DNA of 64,000 nt, from contig CAMQZC010000014.1 of assembly GCA_947039485.1 (NCBI GenBank), forward strand, positions 1-64,000, written 5' to 3'. The notes under the pieces were generated by a model that was not told the DNA's origin, did not search any database, and saw only the letters and a program-made list of their open reading frames with translations. This stretch comes from an uncultured Verrucomicrobiales bacterium (GTDB lineage: Bacteria; Verrucomicrobiota; Verrucomicrobiia; Verrucomicrobiales; Akkermansiaceae). The position numbers and the translations under genes were made by a program. Positions 18,733 to 28,131 of the stretch are shown here, one piece after another; within the stretch, counting starts at the first letter, position 1; each line of letters begins with the position of its first letter.

Positions 18733-20948
18733 GTCGCCCCTTAACAGGGGCGTGAATTGAAACCGTCATAGTGACTGACATGTCTAGCATGCGCAGCGTC
18801 GCCCCTTAACAGGGGCGTGAATTGAAACGCATCTCACGCGTCAAAGTCACCGACCTTGAGGGGTCGCCCCTTAACAGGGGCGTGAATTGAAACGGCGGCG
18901 GATGGGCTTTGGCGCAGCTGCCAAGCTGTCGCCCCTTAACAGGGGCGTGAATTGAAACGACAGCGGCCGCCCCCGAAAACGTTTGGCCTTGTCGCCCCTT
19001 AACAGGGGCGTGAATTGAAACGAGATGACCGCGGGATAGTATCCCGCGCTGATAAGTCGCCCCTTAACAGGGGCGTGAATTGAAACATGAAGCTCCTTGA
19101 GAACGTCATCAATAGCTATTGTCGCCCCTTAACAGGGGCGTGAATTGAAACGAGGGTGACGATGCTGTTGCCGCCAAGTTTGCGGGTCGCCCCTTAACAG
19201 GGGCGTGAATTGAAACGTCTCGCGTCTCTAGCGGTGCGCTGCGTCTCAAGGTCGCCCCTTAACAGGGGCGTGAATTGAAACCGCGCCCGCAAGTTTGAGA
19301 CCCTCTTCGGAAGAGGTCGCCCCTTAACAGGGGCGTGAATTGAAACTCCGCTCGGTGCCCACCAGCTAGCGCGGACACGGGTCGCCCCTTAACAGGGGCG
19401 TGAATTGAAACCCGAAAGCTCTGACTCGCCTCAGCATAAGCTTGGTCGCCCCTTAACAGGGGCGTGAATTGAAACCCATTTTTTACAATGTCGATGCTAG
19501 GGGCGTTGGTCGCCCCTTAACAGGGGCGTGAATTGAAACAGCGTCGATGGGAAAACACGCTAGAAAACATTTAGTCGCCCCTTAACAGGGGCGTGAATTG
19601 AAACATCTCCACCGCCACCGCCACCGCCACCGCCAGAACCGCCAGTCGCCCCTTAACAGGGGCGTGAATTGAAACGCGGAGCGCAGCCGCTGCGGCCGCT
19701 GGTCGCGTGGTCGCCCCTTAACAGGGGCGTGAATTGAAACGGCGGCGGAAGTAACGAGGCTGCTGGCGGTGCTGGTCGCCCCTTAACAGGGGCGTGAATT
19801 GAAACGTTACTCATCAATTAGTTTTTTGTTGGCTGCTTGTCGCCCCTTAACAGGGGCGTGAATTGAAACGGCGGCGGAAGTAACGAGGCTGCTGGCGGTG
19901 CTGGTCGCCCCTTAACAGGGGCGTGAATTGAAACGTTACTCATCAATTAGTTTTTTGTTGGCTGCTTGTCGCCCCTTAACAGGGGCGTGAATTGAAACCG
20001 CCGCCTGCTGCCGATGTGGGCGGCATGGGTGGTCGCCCCTTAACAGGGGCGTGAATTGAAACCCGCCTCCTCTGCGGGGCGCCATATTGTTTTATGTCGC
20101 CCCTTAACAGGGGCGTGAATTGAAACAGCTTCCCTCACATCGATGCGCGCGATACGCTGGTCGCCCCTTAACAGGGGCGTGAATTGAAACTCTGCCAACC
20201 AACCAGGGACGGGCAAGACCCTGGTCGCCCCTTAACAGGGGCGTGAATTGAAACTTGCGCGAGCACTTGAAGAAATTGTTGCCGAATGTCGCCCCTTAAC
20301 AGGGGCGTGAATTGAAACGCGCTGGGGAGGTTGAGGGGCAGTGGCGCATGCGGTCGCCCCTTAACAGGGGCGTGAATTGAAACGTCAGGGTTGTAGAAGA
20401 CGCTAAAGGAAGAACCGGTCGCCCCTTAACAGGGGCGTGAATTGAAACTCGGGCACCCCCTCAAAAAGAGCTGTTAGCTCATGTCGCCCCTTAACAGGGG
20501 CGTGAATTGAAACACGCATCCTGCCGCGGGAAGATTGATAGCTATGGTCGCCCCTTAACAGGGGCGTGAATTGAAACTCTCAATTCGCGGATGTCCATTT
20601 TACGCATGCCCGTCGCCCCTTAACAGGGGCGTGAATTGAAACTACGGATTTTTCGGGGGAGGCTGTGATTAACGAGTCGCCCCTTAACAGGGGCGTGAAT
20701 TGAAACATAGGGACTGGGGGAGCCGTTTTTTTGCTCAAGGTCGCCCCTTAACAGGGGCGTGAATTGAAACACCGTTACCGAGGCGGCCCCCTAAGGCTTT
20801 GTAGTCGCCCCTTAACGGGGGCGTGAATTGAAACTGGCAGTGGCTCGCCCTCATGAGCAGCTACGTAGTCGCCCCTTAACGGGTGCGTGAATTGAAACTT
20901 GTGGTAGCCGCTAATCACCTGCATATCTGCCGGTCGACCCTTAACAGG
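18733..20948 (+). CRISPR. Type I-C CRISPR array, 34 full repeats plus a decayed terminal repeat
   Basis: The 31-base repeat begins GTCGCCCCTTAACAGG and ends GGCGTGAATTGAAAC. It contains a CGCCCCT/AGGGGCG stem, as expected for Cas5c processing, and the GAATTGAAAC 3' end typical of I-C. Full repeats start at 18733 and recur about every 64-65 bases to 20868; spacers are 32-35 bases, with one of 40. Repeats 33 and 34 differ from consensus (A to G after TTAAC, and GGGTGCG). The 35th copy at 20933 keeps only its first half, which fixes the leader at the cas2 side. Spacers 16/17 (19741-19774, 19806-19838) are exactly repeated as spacers 18/19. No spacer was seen to match other sequence in the window. 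Confidence 0.99.
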
Positions 20949-21219
20949 AATGCCAATCGTGGCTGCTACCGATAGAGCAAATCTCTCTGCCAGAAGAATC
21001 TGCAGACCTCGTGGCTTGAGCTCTACCCAAATGCTCTTGATGCGCGCGGCTCAGGTCAAATCTAGGCATGCCTATCTATATTGTATTGCTGATTAAGCGA
21101 TGTGTTTTTATCATTAAGAAATGGTGGATATCGTAGGGCGAACGTGAAGTGATGGAACTTGTAAGATCTTGATTTTTAGGCTTGACGGGAGGGTTTTACT
21201 TGTGATTTAATGGTGCTTA
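20949..21219 (+). other. Array trailer and upstream region of the giant surface protein gene
   Basis: A 271-base stretch without a convincing gene. The first 15 bases are the decayed remains of the terminal repeat. Its distal end contains a possible promoter, TTGACG (21182-21187), 18 bases, TTTAAT (21206-21211). That would start transcription within a few bases of the ATG at 21220. Confidence 0.4.
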
Positions 21220-24200
21220 ATGAAGCTGACTGCCCTCCTCTCAACCCGCACCAATACTTTTTCTTTTTTGGCTGGACTCCTTATTTCTGGATTTATCAGC
21301 CAGACTCCAGCCCTAGCCACCAGCACCTCTTCTGCCTATGATTTAGGTAATGTGATGTTTGTTGGCGATTCCATCACTCATGGGGGCTCGAATACTAGTT
21401 TTTCTGGACTTCAATCATCTTACCGTTGGCATCTGCACAAGACGCTAGCTGATAACGGACTTTTGTATAACTCTGTCGGTCCAATGACAGGGAATTGGAA
21501 TACAGGCGATGGCACTATTGACCGCGACCAAGCCATCAAACCCGGCACTGTTTACGGCGGCTCCACATATACTAACATTCACGCCTCCGAATCCGGCGCG
21601 CGCGCAGACAGTATTAACGGGGACTCTGTGCACAATAAATTTGGCTACAGTGATATAAAAAACTGGCTTGGGCAGGACGATATCAAGAACAATGGTGAAG
21701 CCTACACAGGCACAGGTGAGAATGGTAGCGTGGGCTCCGTTTTTGAGGGCGCTGAAGCACCTTCTCAATTTTTCCTGATGATTGGCACCAACGATGGCGT
21801 TCGCAATAATGAAGCTGAAGGTGTTACGTTACTTAACGATGTTCAAGGAATTGTTGGAACAATGCTAACATCAAACGCTAATGCCGCCATCACTCTGATG
21901 TCTGTTCCTGTCAGCCTTAATGCAGCCGGTTCTCAGTACGTCCAGACCTACAACGCAAACCTCAAGTCATGGGTTGCTGAGCACAATGCGAACAACGGCA
22001 GCGCCACGGACATTGTCTACGTGGATATCAACCGTGGAATGCGTGATGTAAAGAGCAACTCTTGGGTCGGTCATCGTGACCTTTTCCGCGATGCTCTGCA
22101 CCCAAGTGATCAAGGCAGTATCGTCATGGCAGCCACTCTTGCTAAGGCAAATGGCTGGGCTGGCCGTACCGCAGGTCAAAATCGCAAGGGTAGCGGCGAC
22201 TTGCAAGTCAATTTCCACAGTTCAACAACTCCCGGAGTTCCTATCATTACGAGCCAAGGGCTTATTGATGCAGGATTTAGTCTCTCATCGGGCGTGACCG
22301 TTGTCAACAACGCGATCACCCTTAGCCACGGGGATGTCCTCACCTACCAATGGGGTGATACGACCAATCTGCTTGATGGCTTTACTGTCGACTTCTCCCT
22401 CGATATGGGAAATGGCGCCACAGATGGATGGAGTAATGATTATTTCTCTCTGAGTGTTGGTGATGCAGGTGTTCAAGGTCAGCTTACAATCAATGAATCC
22501 TACATCATGTGGGATGGTAAAGTTCTCTTCTCTGAGGATGTCTCCACCATTGACGACGTCTTCCGCCTCAGCTACATTAGCGGAGAGAATGCAAACGGTC
22601 TTGAGAGTGGCTTCTACCTCTGGATGGGCGACATGCTCATTGGCGAGGCATTGCAAGGCACATCTGGCAGCCTCGAAGGCGTGGAGTTCTCCTTTAGTGG
22701 TAACTCCAGCTCGACACTCACCGACATTGCTGTGGATGGCACACAGTCCTATGCCCCCTCAACCGACGGACTGACCAATATCGATGGCGCCTACAAGGCT
22801 AATCCCGATGCTATTCCCGCGGGGCCTAGCTTTGGTGAAAACGGTACTGTTCTCTGGAAGACAGAGGGCTTTGCCTCAATTGCGGCTGGCGTCAATGTGT
22901 CAACTGACGGAGTCAATCTGATTTCCTTGGCCACACCTGTAGCTGGCGCAGAGGGAAGCGCCGTCTCTATCACCGTGACCGAGACGAACTTTACATCAAC
23001 ATACCAGCGAGGCTATGCGAACATTGGCAATCACACCGGTGATATCTGGATTGATTTTAAAGCTGCCAACGCCAAGAGCTGGTGGGGCGGTCAAGGCCCC
23101 ACGGGCACTCTTAGTGGCGACCTCTTTATGCGCTTTAGCGGCGAGGGAGTCAGCGATAATGCAGGCGCTGTTGTGGGCACGATGGGTGGCACTATTGACG
23201 GCGACGCCTACATCGAGTTCTCCGCTGCGAACTTCATCTACAATGGACACCTCTCATCTTCTACCTCTCCATGTATCGTAGGGTCATGGAATGGTAATAT
23301 CACTGGTAGCCTCAGCATGGTCTTCAATGCTGGTACCTTCACCAAGCTAGTCATTGGCGGTATCTACACGGGGGACAAGACTATCAGCGGTGGGGTCAAC
23401 ATGGATTTCAATGGCGGTATCTTTAACACCGGTGTTTACGGCGGTGGCCTCACGGGCACCATCGGAACTGACTCATCCGCTCTGAGCAATCGAGTGATTG
23501 TAGACCTCAATGTGCGAGCTGGAGAATTTAAGGGTAAGCTTTACGCTGGTGGCATTGGTGGTACTATCAAGGGTAGCACCAGTCTGACCATCACAGGCGG
23601 CAGCTTCGCAAACGAAGTCTATGCAGGTGGCCAAGGCGGCACCATCACAGGTAACAGCATGATGACAATTAAGGGTCATGAAGCTATCTTCAAAAACGGT
23701 GAAAACTGGGTCAACCTCAGCTCCGCTGGTAGTGGTGGTATCATCCAAGGTGATAGTATCATGACTATTGTCGATCTTGGCACATCTGGCCTTGCCAATG
23801 GTTTTGATAAGTACCAAGGAACCCTCTCAGGTGGTGATCGCGCTCAAGTGAGCGGCACACGTACACTTGTGCTTAGCAACGTCAATGCGCAAGACTTTGC
23901 CCCCACTCTAGTCAACTTTGATAAGCTGGAGCTCCAAGCTCAAAGCAACTTCAAGGTAAATAACGCTACCGACATCAGCTCTATTGATTTGGTTTTCAGC
24001 GGTGGTAGTACTCTTAATCTCGGCAGCAACGCCAACCAAGTTCTCGCAGGTAACATCACTGTCGTGGCTGATGATACAATGTTCAATGGTGGCACGATTA
24101 CCAGCGATACTCAATTTACACTCGCAGGTAATATAACGCTCAACGGTAATACCTTGAATCTTGCGCAAAATGCCATCATCACGGGCTCGCTTGTGATGAA

Positions 24201-27200
24201 CAATGCCGGAGGCAATCTAGTTGTTGCCGCTGGTAAAAGCCTTACTTTCCAAGGTGTCATTGATATGATCGGTGTGAGCGCAGGTAACATCGCCCTCAAC
24301 CTTGGCTCTAGCGATATCAGCTTTGTTGGGGCGACACTTGACCTCTCAGATATGGCCTCTGGCAGCTATAACTTATTCACTAGTGATATTGATCGAGCTT
24401 TCCTCAATCCCGATGGCTCAATTAACAGCGATATGCTCTCGATTATTGGGCGCTCTGGACGTGATAGCATTACTTGGATCCAGAATGGCTTTGGTTTGAG
24501 CTTTGAGCTTGCTGTTATCACTGCCGAGCTTGCATGGCAGGGGGGTAATGGCGTCTGGGCCAATATAGGTAGCGCCGAGTGGATTGGTGATGCTGCTGAT
24601 AATCGTTTCTACGATAATGACAATGTCACATTTGGTGGTGCTGGCATTGCAGGTGGTACGATTTCGCTTGTTGGTGATATTCGCGCAGGCTCCATCCTCG
24701 TGCAGGGTGCTGAGAACTTTATCTTCGCCGGAGAGGGCAGCCTTATCGGATCCTCAAGCCTTATCATGAATGGCTCTGGAACACTCAGCCTCAATACCAC
24801 TAACAGCTATGAAGGCGGTACGCAGCTCAATAGCGGTATCCTCGAACTCAATGCAGCCAATGCAGCAGGCTCAGGCGGCATCTCAATCGCCGATGGCGCC
24901 CGCCTCGAACTCAATGCTGCCAATGCAGCAGGCTCAGGCGGCATCCAGCTCGCCGCTGGTGCCCGCCTCCAAATCAACCATGCAAGTGGCTTAGGGACTG
25001 CAAAGATTGATAACGCAGGCGGCACGCTTGGCTTTGGTGTTAGTATGGACTTTGATGTTAGCCTCCTTAGCGGTGGCTCTACTGATCTTAACTACGATCT
25101 TGCCGCAGGCATCACCGTTAATAGCAGCAATAATAGTACACTCGGATCGCAGAAACTCAACATCACTGGCGGTGCTGGCTCAACGTTTGTGCATGATAGC
25201 TTCAACAGCATCACCAGCGCTAACGTCGCCGAAGGTACAACACTTAGATTTACTGGTCATGATGGCTCAACCACACAGCGTAGCCTCACAGGAGGAGGTA
25301 ACGTAGTATTTGATGTTACGAGAGCTTCTGCAGTCTATTCTCTCTATATTAATGCGAGCGCTTTTAGCGGCAAGATTGTCCAAGCTGGCAACCAAGGCAT
25401 GGTCATCTTAACAGTAGGTCAGACTGCGAAGAATCGCTTCTCCGTCGAGACCACCAACAATCTAGGTGTTATTTTTGGCACTGGTGGTAATAGCACCGTC
25501 TACCTCAGCGGACTCTCAGGCAATGGTTTAATTGATACTAAGTATGCTGATGGTAATCGTAATTTTGATCTTGAACTCGACGGCAATTGCGAATTTGGTG
25601 GCACTTTTGGCACGGACCTTCGTACCGGCAAATTGATTGTATCTAGTGGGACAAACAGCGAAGCGGACGGCAAGTATAGCTTTACCATGAGCGGCACTGG
25701 CTATAATGCCGATAGGACAGTTGAGACCAGCGGACATCTCATCGTCCAAAAGGCTGATGTTATCATCTCCAATACAGCTGTCTGGAAGGGCCGCATCAGT
25801 CTCGACCACAGCGATGCTACCCTCACATACAAAAACCTCAGTGCTGACTATGACCGCAGTGCAACCCAAGGTAGTATTACAGGCATCGGCTCAGTCATCA
25901 TCGAGAATAGTAACGTTAGCTTCTCCGGCAGCAACAGCTACTCAGGTGGTACAACGATTGAGAGCGGTAGCCTGACAATTAACAATGCCCAAGGCATTGG
26001 CAGCGGTGAGCTCACAATCAATGGCGGCAGCGTCAACCTCACAGTAGCTGGCATTGCTAATGACGTTATCTTTAACGCGGGCAGCATTGATGGACTAGAG
26101 AACCTCACAGGTAACCTCACGATGAATGGTGGCAACATCACCCTTGATAGCGCAATTGGTGGAGATGCAGGCAGCCTCATTACAATTAACGGAGGTACCC
26201 TCAACCTCGGCAGTGGCCTCGCCACCGTAGCCGGCACAGAGAGTGGGCTTTTGGGTAATCGCACTGTCTATGTTAACGGTGACGCTACTTCCTATGGTAC
26301 GCTCAATCTAAACAATTATAGTGTTAATAATACGATTCACGTATCAGGTTACGGTAAGTTGACCAATGCAGGCAGCTACACGGGCAATGTTAACGTTGAA
26401 GCTGGCAGCAGTGTCAATCTCAGCGGTGACTCCTCCGCCTCTGTGGTGTTGGGTCAAGGATCTAGCGTTGAGTTAGAAGGTAACTTCAGTCAAACAGGTG
26501 GTAGTATCTCAGGCTCTGGTAGCGTTGATGTCATCAGTGGATCAGAGGTCAAGCTGGATGGCCCCAATAGCTACAGTGGCGGTACCATCATCACTGGTGG
26601 TATGAGTGCTGATCAGACGACAACACTCCATGTTGCTAGCGACACCGCTCTCGGCGATGCTAGTGTGGATACCAATAGCGTTACCGCCACAGGTTTTGCC
26701 CAAGTTATCGTTGAGGCAAACGTCACTGTTGATAATACAATAAATCTCTCTGAAGGTGCCCTAATCGTCGCCAAAGGAGCCGGTAATGTTGACAATATCA
26801 CCGTGCGCACAAACGCAGGTAGCGCATCTAGCGCAGTCATCTCGGGCATCTCTAGCAACAAGATTGACAGCGCTGTTGCCAGCAATGCTACAATCACCTT
26901 GCGAGGCAGCACAATTGTAAAGAGCTCCTCCGCATCGCTGCTTGCACTGCCAAGTTTAGAAAGCGGTCATTACACGATGACTGATCTCACTCTCGCTAAT
27001 GGATCCAAGCTCGCTACGCTTGCAGGAACAAGCAACGCCAGCCTCACAGCAACAAATGTTGTCATTGAAGCCTCCGTAGCAGCTGGTACCCTTCTGATCA
27101 ATCCCAACGCTGGTGACATCGTTATTGATGGAGTCACAGGTAGCCACAGCAATTACAGCATCAGCTCACTTGGTGATGTAGCAACTGTTATCAACGGCTC

Positions 27201-27516
27201 GTTGACGCTCACGCTCACGCTCACGGCTGCTGAATACACCCAATTCACGACGGATTACAGCAATCTCGGTACCTTAGGAGCAGATCAATTCCTTGCCATT
27301 ACCGTTGATAGCTTGTCTGATTTGGATATGTGGTACAATGATGTTGTCATTAATGTCGTTGATGGAAATGGTCAAACGATTACACTTAATCCTCTCGAAG
27401 GAACGAAAATGGATGATGGTAGCTATCGCTTCGTCGTCCCAGAGCCTAGCAGCGTCACGCTGAGCCTCCTCGCTCTTGCAGGACTCGCCGCACGCCGCCG
27501 TCGCAAACAAGCCTAA
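21220..27516 (+). CDS. Giant secreted SGNH hydrolase with beta-strand repeats and PEP-CTERM signal
   Basis: 2098 residues. A signal peptide (about residues 1-33, ending ALATS) is followed by an SGNH/GDSL hydrolase domain: FVGDSITHGG with Ser51, IGTND with Asn191, and DALHPS with Asp291/His294, the expected catalytic set. Residues from about 330 to 2060 are low in Cys and Lys and rich in Gly, Ser, Asn and Thr. They carry many autotransporter-associated beta-strand repeats (for example NSYSGGTTIESGSLTINN), predicted to form a long beta helix. The C-terminus is a PEP-CTERM signal: VPEPSS, a hydrophobic stretch and RRRRK. It is predicted to be exported and then processed by an exosortase, not encoded here. 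A carbohydrate O-acyl esterase role is plausible. It stands alone, just past the CRISPR array. Confidence 0.85.
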   Translation: MKLTALLSTRTNTFSFLAGLLISGFISQTPALATSTSSAYDLGNVMFVGDSITHGGSNTSFSGLQSSYRWHLHKTLADNGLLYNSVGPMTGNWNTGDGTIDRDQAIKPGTVYGGSTYTNIHASESGARADSINGDSVHNKFGYSDIKNWLGQDDIKNNGEAYTGTGENGSVGSVFEGAEAPSQFFLMIGTNDGVRNNEAEGVTLLNDVQGIVGTMLTSNANAAITLMSVPVSLNAAGSQYVQTYNANLKSWVAEHNANNGSATDIVYVDINRGMRDVKSNSWVGHRDLFRDALHPSDQGSIVMAATLAKANGWAGRTAGQNRKGSGDLQVNFHSSTTPGVPIITSQGLIDAGFSLSSGVTVVNNAITLSHGDVLTYQWGDTTNLLDGFTVDFSLDMGNGATDGWSNDYFSLSVGDAGVQGQLTINESYIMWDGKVLFSEDVSTIDDVFRLSYISGENANGLESGFYLWMGDMLIGEALQGTSGSLEGVEFSFSGNSSSTLTDIAVDGTQSYAPSTDGLTNIDGAYKANPDAIPAGPSFGENGTVLWKTEGFASIAAGVNVSTDGVNLISLATPVAGAEGSAVSITVTETNFTSTYQRGYANIGNHTGDIWIDFKAANAKSWWGGQGPTGTLSGDLFMRFSGEGVSDNAGAVVGTMGGTIDGDAYIEFSAANFIYNGHLSSSTSPCIVGSWNGNITGSLSMVFNAGTFTKLVIGGIYTGDKTISGGVNMDFNGGIFNTGVYGGGLTGTIGTDSSALSNRVIVDLNVRAGEFKGKLYAGGIGGTIKGSTSLTITGGSFANEVYAGGQGGTITGNSMMTIKGHEAIFKNGENWVNLSSAGSGGIIQGDSIMTIVDLGTSGLANGFDKYQGTLSGGDRAQVSGTRTLVLSNVNAQDFAPTLVNFDKLELQAQSNFKVNNATDISSIDLVFSGGSTLNLGSNANQVLAGNITVVADDTMFNGGTITSDTQFTLAGNITLNGNTLNLAQNAIITGSLVMNNAGGNLVVAAGKSLTFQGVIDMIGVSAGNIALNLGSSDISFVGATLDLSDMASGSYNLFTSDIDRAFLNPDGSINSDMLSIIGRSGRDSITWIQNGFGLSFELAVITAELAWQGGNGVWANIGSAEWIGDAADNRFYDNDNVTFGGAGIAGGTISLVGDIRAGSILVQGAENFIFAGEGSLIGSSSLIMNGSGTLSLNTTNSYEGGTQLNSGILELNAANAAGSGGISIADGARLELNAANAAGSGGIQLAAGARLQINHASGLGTAKIDNAGGTLGFGVSMDFDVSLLSGGSTDLNYDLAAGITVNSSNNSTLGSQKLNITGGAGSTFVHDSFNSITSANVAEGTTLRFTGHDGSTTQRSLTGGGNVVFDVTRASAVYSLYINASAFSGKIVQAGNQGMVILTVGQTAKNRFSVETTNNLGVIFGTGGNSTVYLSGLSGNGLIDTKYADGNRNFDLELDGNCEFGGTFGTDLRTGKLIVSSGTNSEADGKYSFTMSGTGYNADRTVETSGHLIVQKADVIISNTAVWKGRISLDHSDATLTYKNLSADYDRSATQGSITGIGSVIIENSNVSFSGSNSYSGGTTIESGSLTINNAQGIGSGELTINGGSVNLTVAGIANDVIFNAGSIDGLENLTGNLTMNGGNITLDSAIGGDAGSLITINGGTLNLGSGLATVAGTESGLLGNRTVYVNGDATSYGTLNLNNYSVNNTIHVSGYGKLTNAGSYTGNVNVEAGSSVNLSGDSSASVVLGQGSSVELEGNFSQTGGSISGSGSVDVISGSEVKLDGPNSYSGGTIITGGMSADQTTTLHVASDTALGDASVDTNSVTATGFAQVIVEANVTVDNTINLSEGALIVAKGAGNVDNITVRTNAGSASSAVISGISSNKIDSAVASNATITLRGSTIVKSSSASLLALPSLESGHYTMTDLTLANGSKLATLAGTSNASLTATNVVIEASVAAGTLLINPNAGDIVIDGVTGSHSNYSISSLGDVATVINGSLTLTLTLTAAEYTQFTTDYSNLGTLGADQFLAITVDSLSDLDMWYNDVVINVVDGNGQTITLNPLEGTKMDDGSYRFVVPEPSSVTLSLLALAGLAARRRRKQA
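24841..24966 (+). repeat. 63-bp internal duplication in the surface protein gene
   Basis: Two nearly identical 63-base units, starting at 24841 and 24904, each encode LELNAANAAGSGGI plus a short linker (21 residues). It is a recent duplication of one beta-helix rung within the repeat region. Confidence 0.85.
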
Positions 27517-27554
27517 TAAGCTACAAATCAGCTTTGCACACTAAGTGCTTCAAG

Positions 27555-27590
27555 AAATTAGTCTTTGAGAAATCAAAGGCTAATTTTTTT
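27555..27590 (+). terminator. Intrinsic terminator of the surface protein gene
   Basis: A 14-bp stem (27555-27568 with 27573-27586, one G-U pair) closed by a GAAA tetraloop, followed by a T-run. It lies about 40 bases after the stop codon. Confidence 0.9.
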
Positions 27591-28060
27591 GTGTTGAGGT
27601 GTGGAGGTTCATCCAGTTTTACTCATAAATTCTTCATGTGCTTCCTTGTAGCGCTGTTTTTCGCTCTTTAGATCGGAGGGCTCAGCGCACCTATGGTTAT
27701 ATCGACGCATACGGTAGACTAAGCTCAATTGGGTTACCTTAGCCTGCATGTAGCTAGTGCTATGCAGAGCACGGTGTCTCCGTACCTGTGTTTTAAGTGA
27801 TATGCGCCCCACGAGAGCGATGCGATGAGCTTAGGCGATGAAATGGCTTTCTGCTCCACTTCGTCTGTCGTCCCTCACCTTGACGTTTACGGAAGCATTG
27901 GCGTAGGCTCTGTGATCTTCTCTCATCGTTGGAAAAGATCGCTGCCTAACACTCAACCATCCGTGACTGCTCGCCTCTGCTGAAGGCATCAGGCTCACGA
28001 GCTAGCCACTTTATAGGGGAGGCATATCGTATCAATTACATCTGGATGATACGATGTCTG
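27591..28060. other. 470-base region with no assigned gene
   Basis: No recognisable protein family is seen on either strand. The longest frame runs leftward from a GTG at 27812 to 27609 (67 residues, very basic, ending SEKQRYKEAHEEFMSKTG); it has no visible promoter or ribosome site and matches nothing I know. A 9-bp inverted repeat (ATCGTATCA at 28026-28034, TGATACGAT at 28047-28055) sits near the right end. Possible explanations are a small RNA, a decayed gene or plain spacer DNA. Confidence 0.3.
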
Positions 28061-28072
28061 GGATTTGTATAC

Positions 28073-28108
28073 AAAAAAGCGCAGGGGCCCTGTGGCTCCT
28101 GCGCTTTT
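28073..28108 (-). terminator. Terminator of the RND efflux operon
   Basis: A 12-bp stem (28078-28089 with 28094-28105, one mismatch, loop CTGT) is flanked on the left by six A, which read as a T-run on the minus strand. It lies 24 bases beyond the stop of the RND pump gene. Confidence 0.85.
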
Positions 28109-28131
28109 GTTGTTAAGTTGTTGCTCTTTGA

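Noticed and set aside
18733..20948. Self-targeting spacers
   Set aside because: I compared spacers by eye with the rest of the window and saw no match; a full genome search was not possible.
28026..28055. Inverted repeat as an end of an insertion sequence
   Set aside because: It is a single close pair of 9-bp arms with no transposase frame or target duplication nearby.
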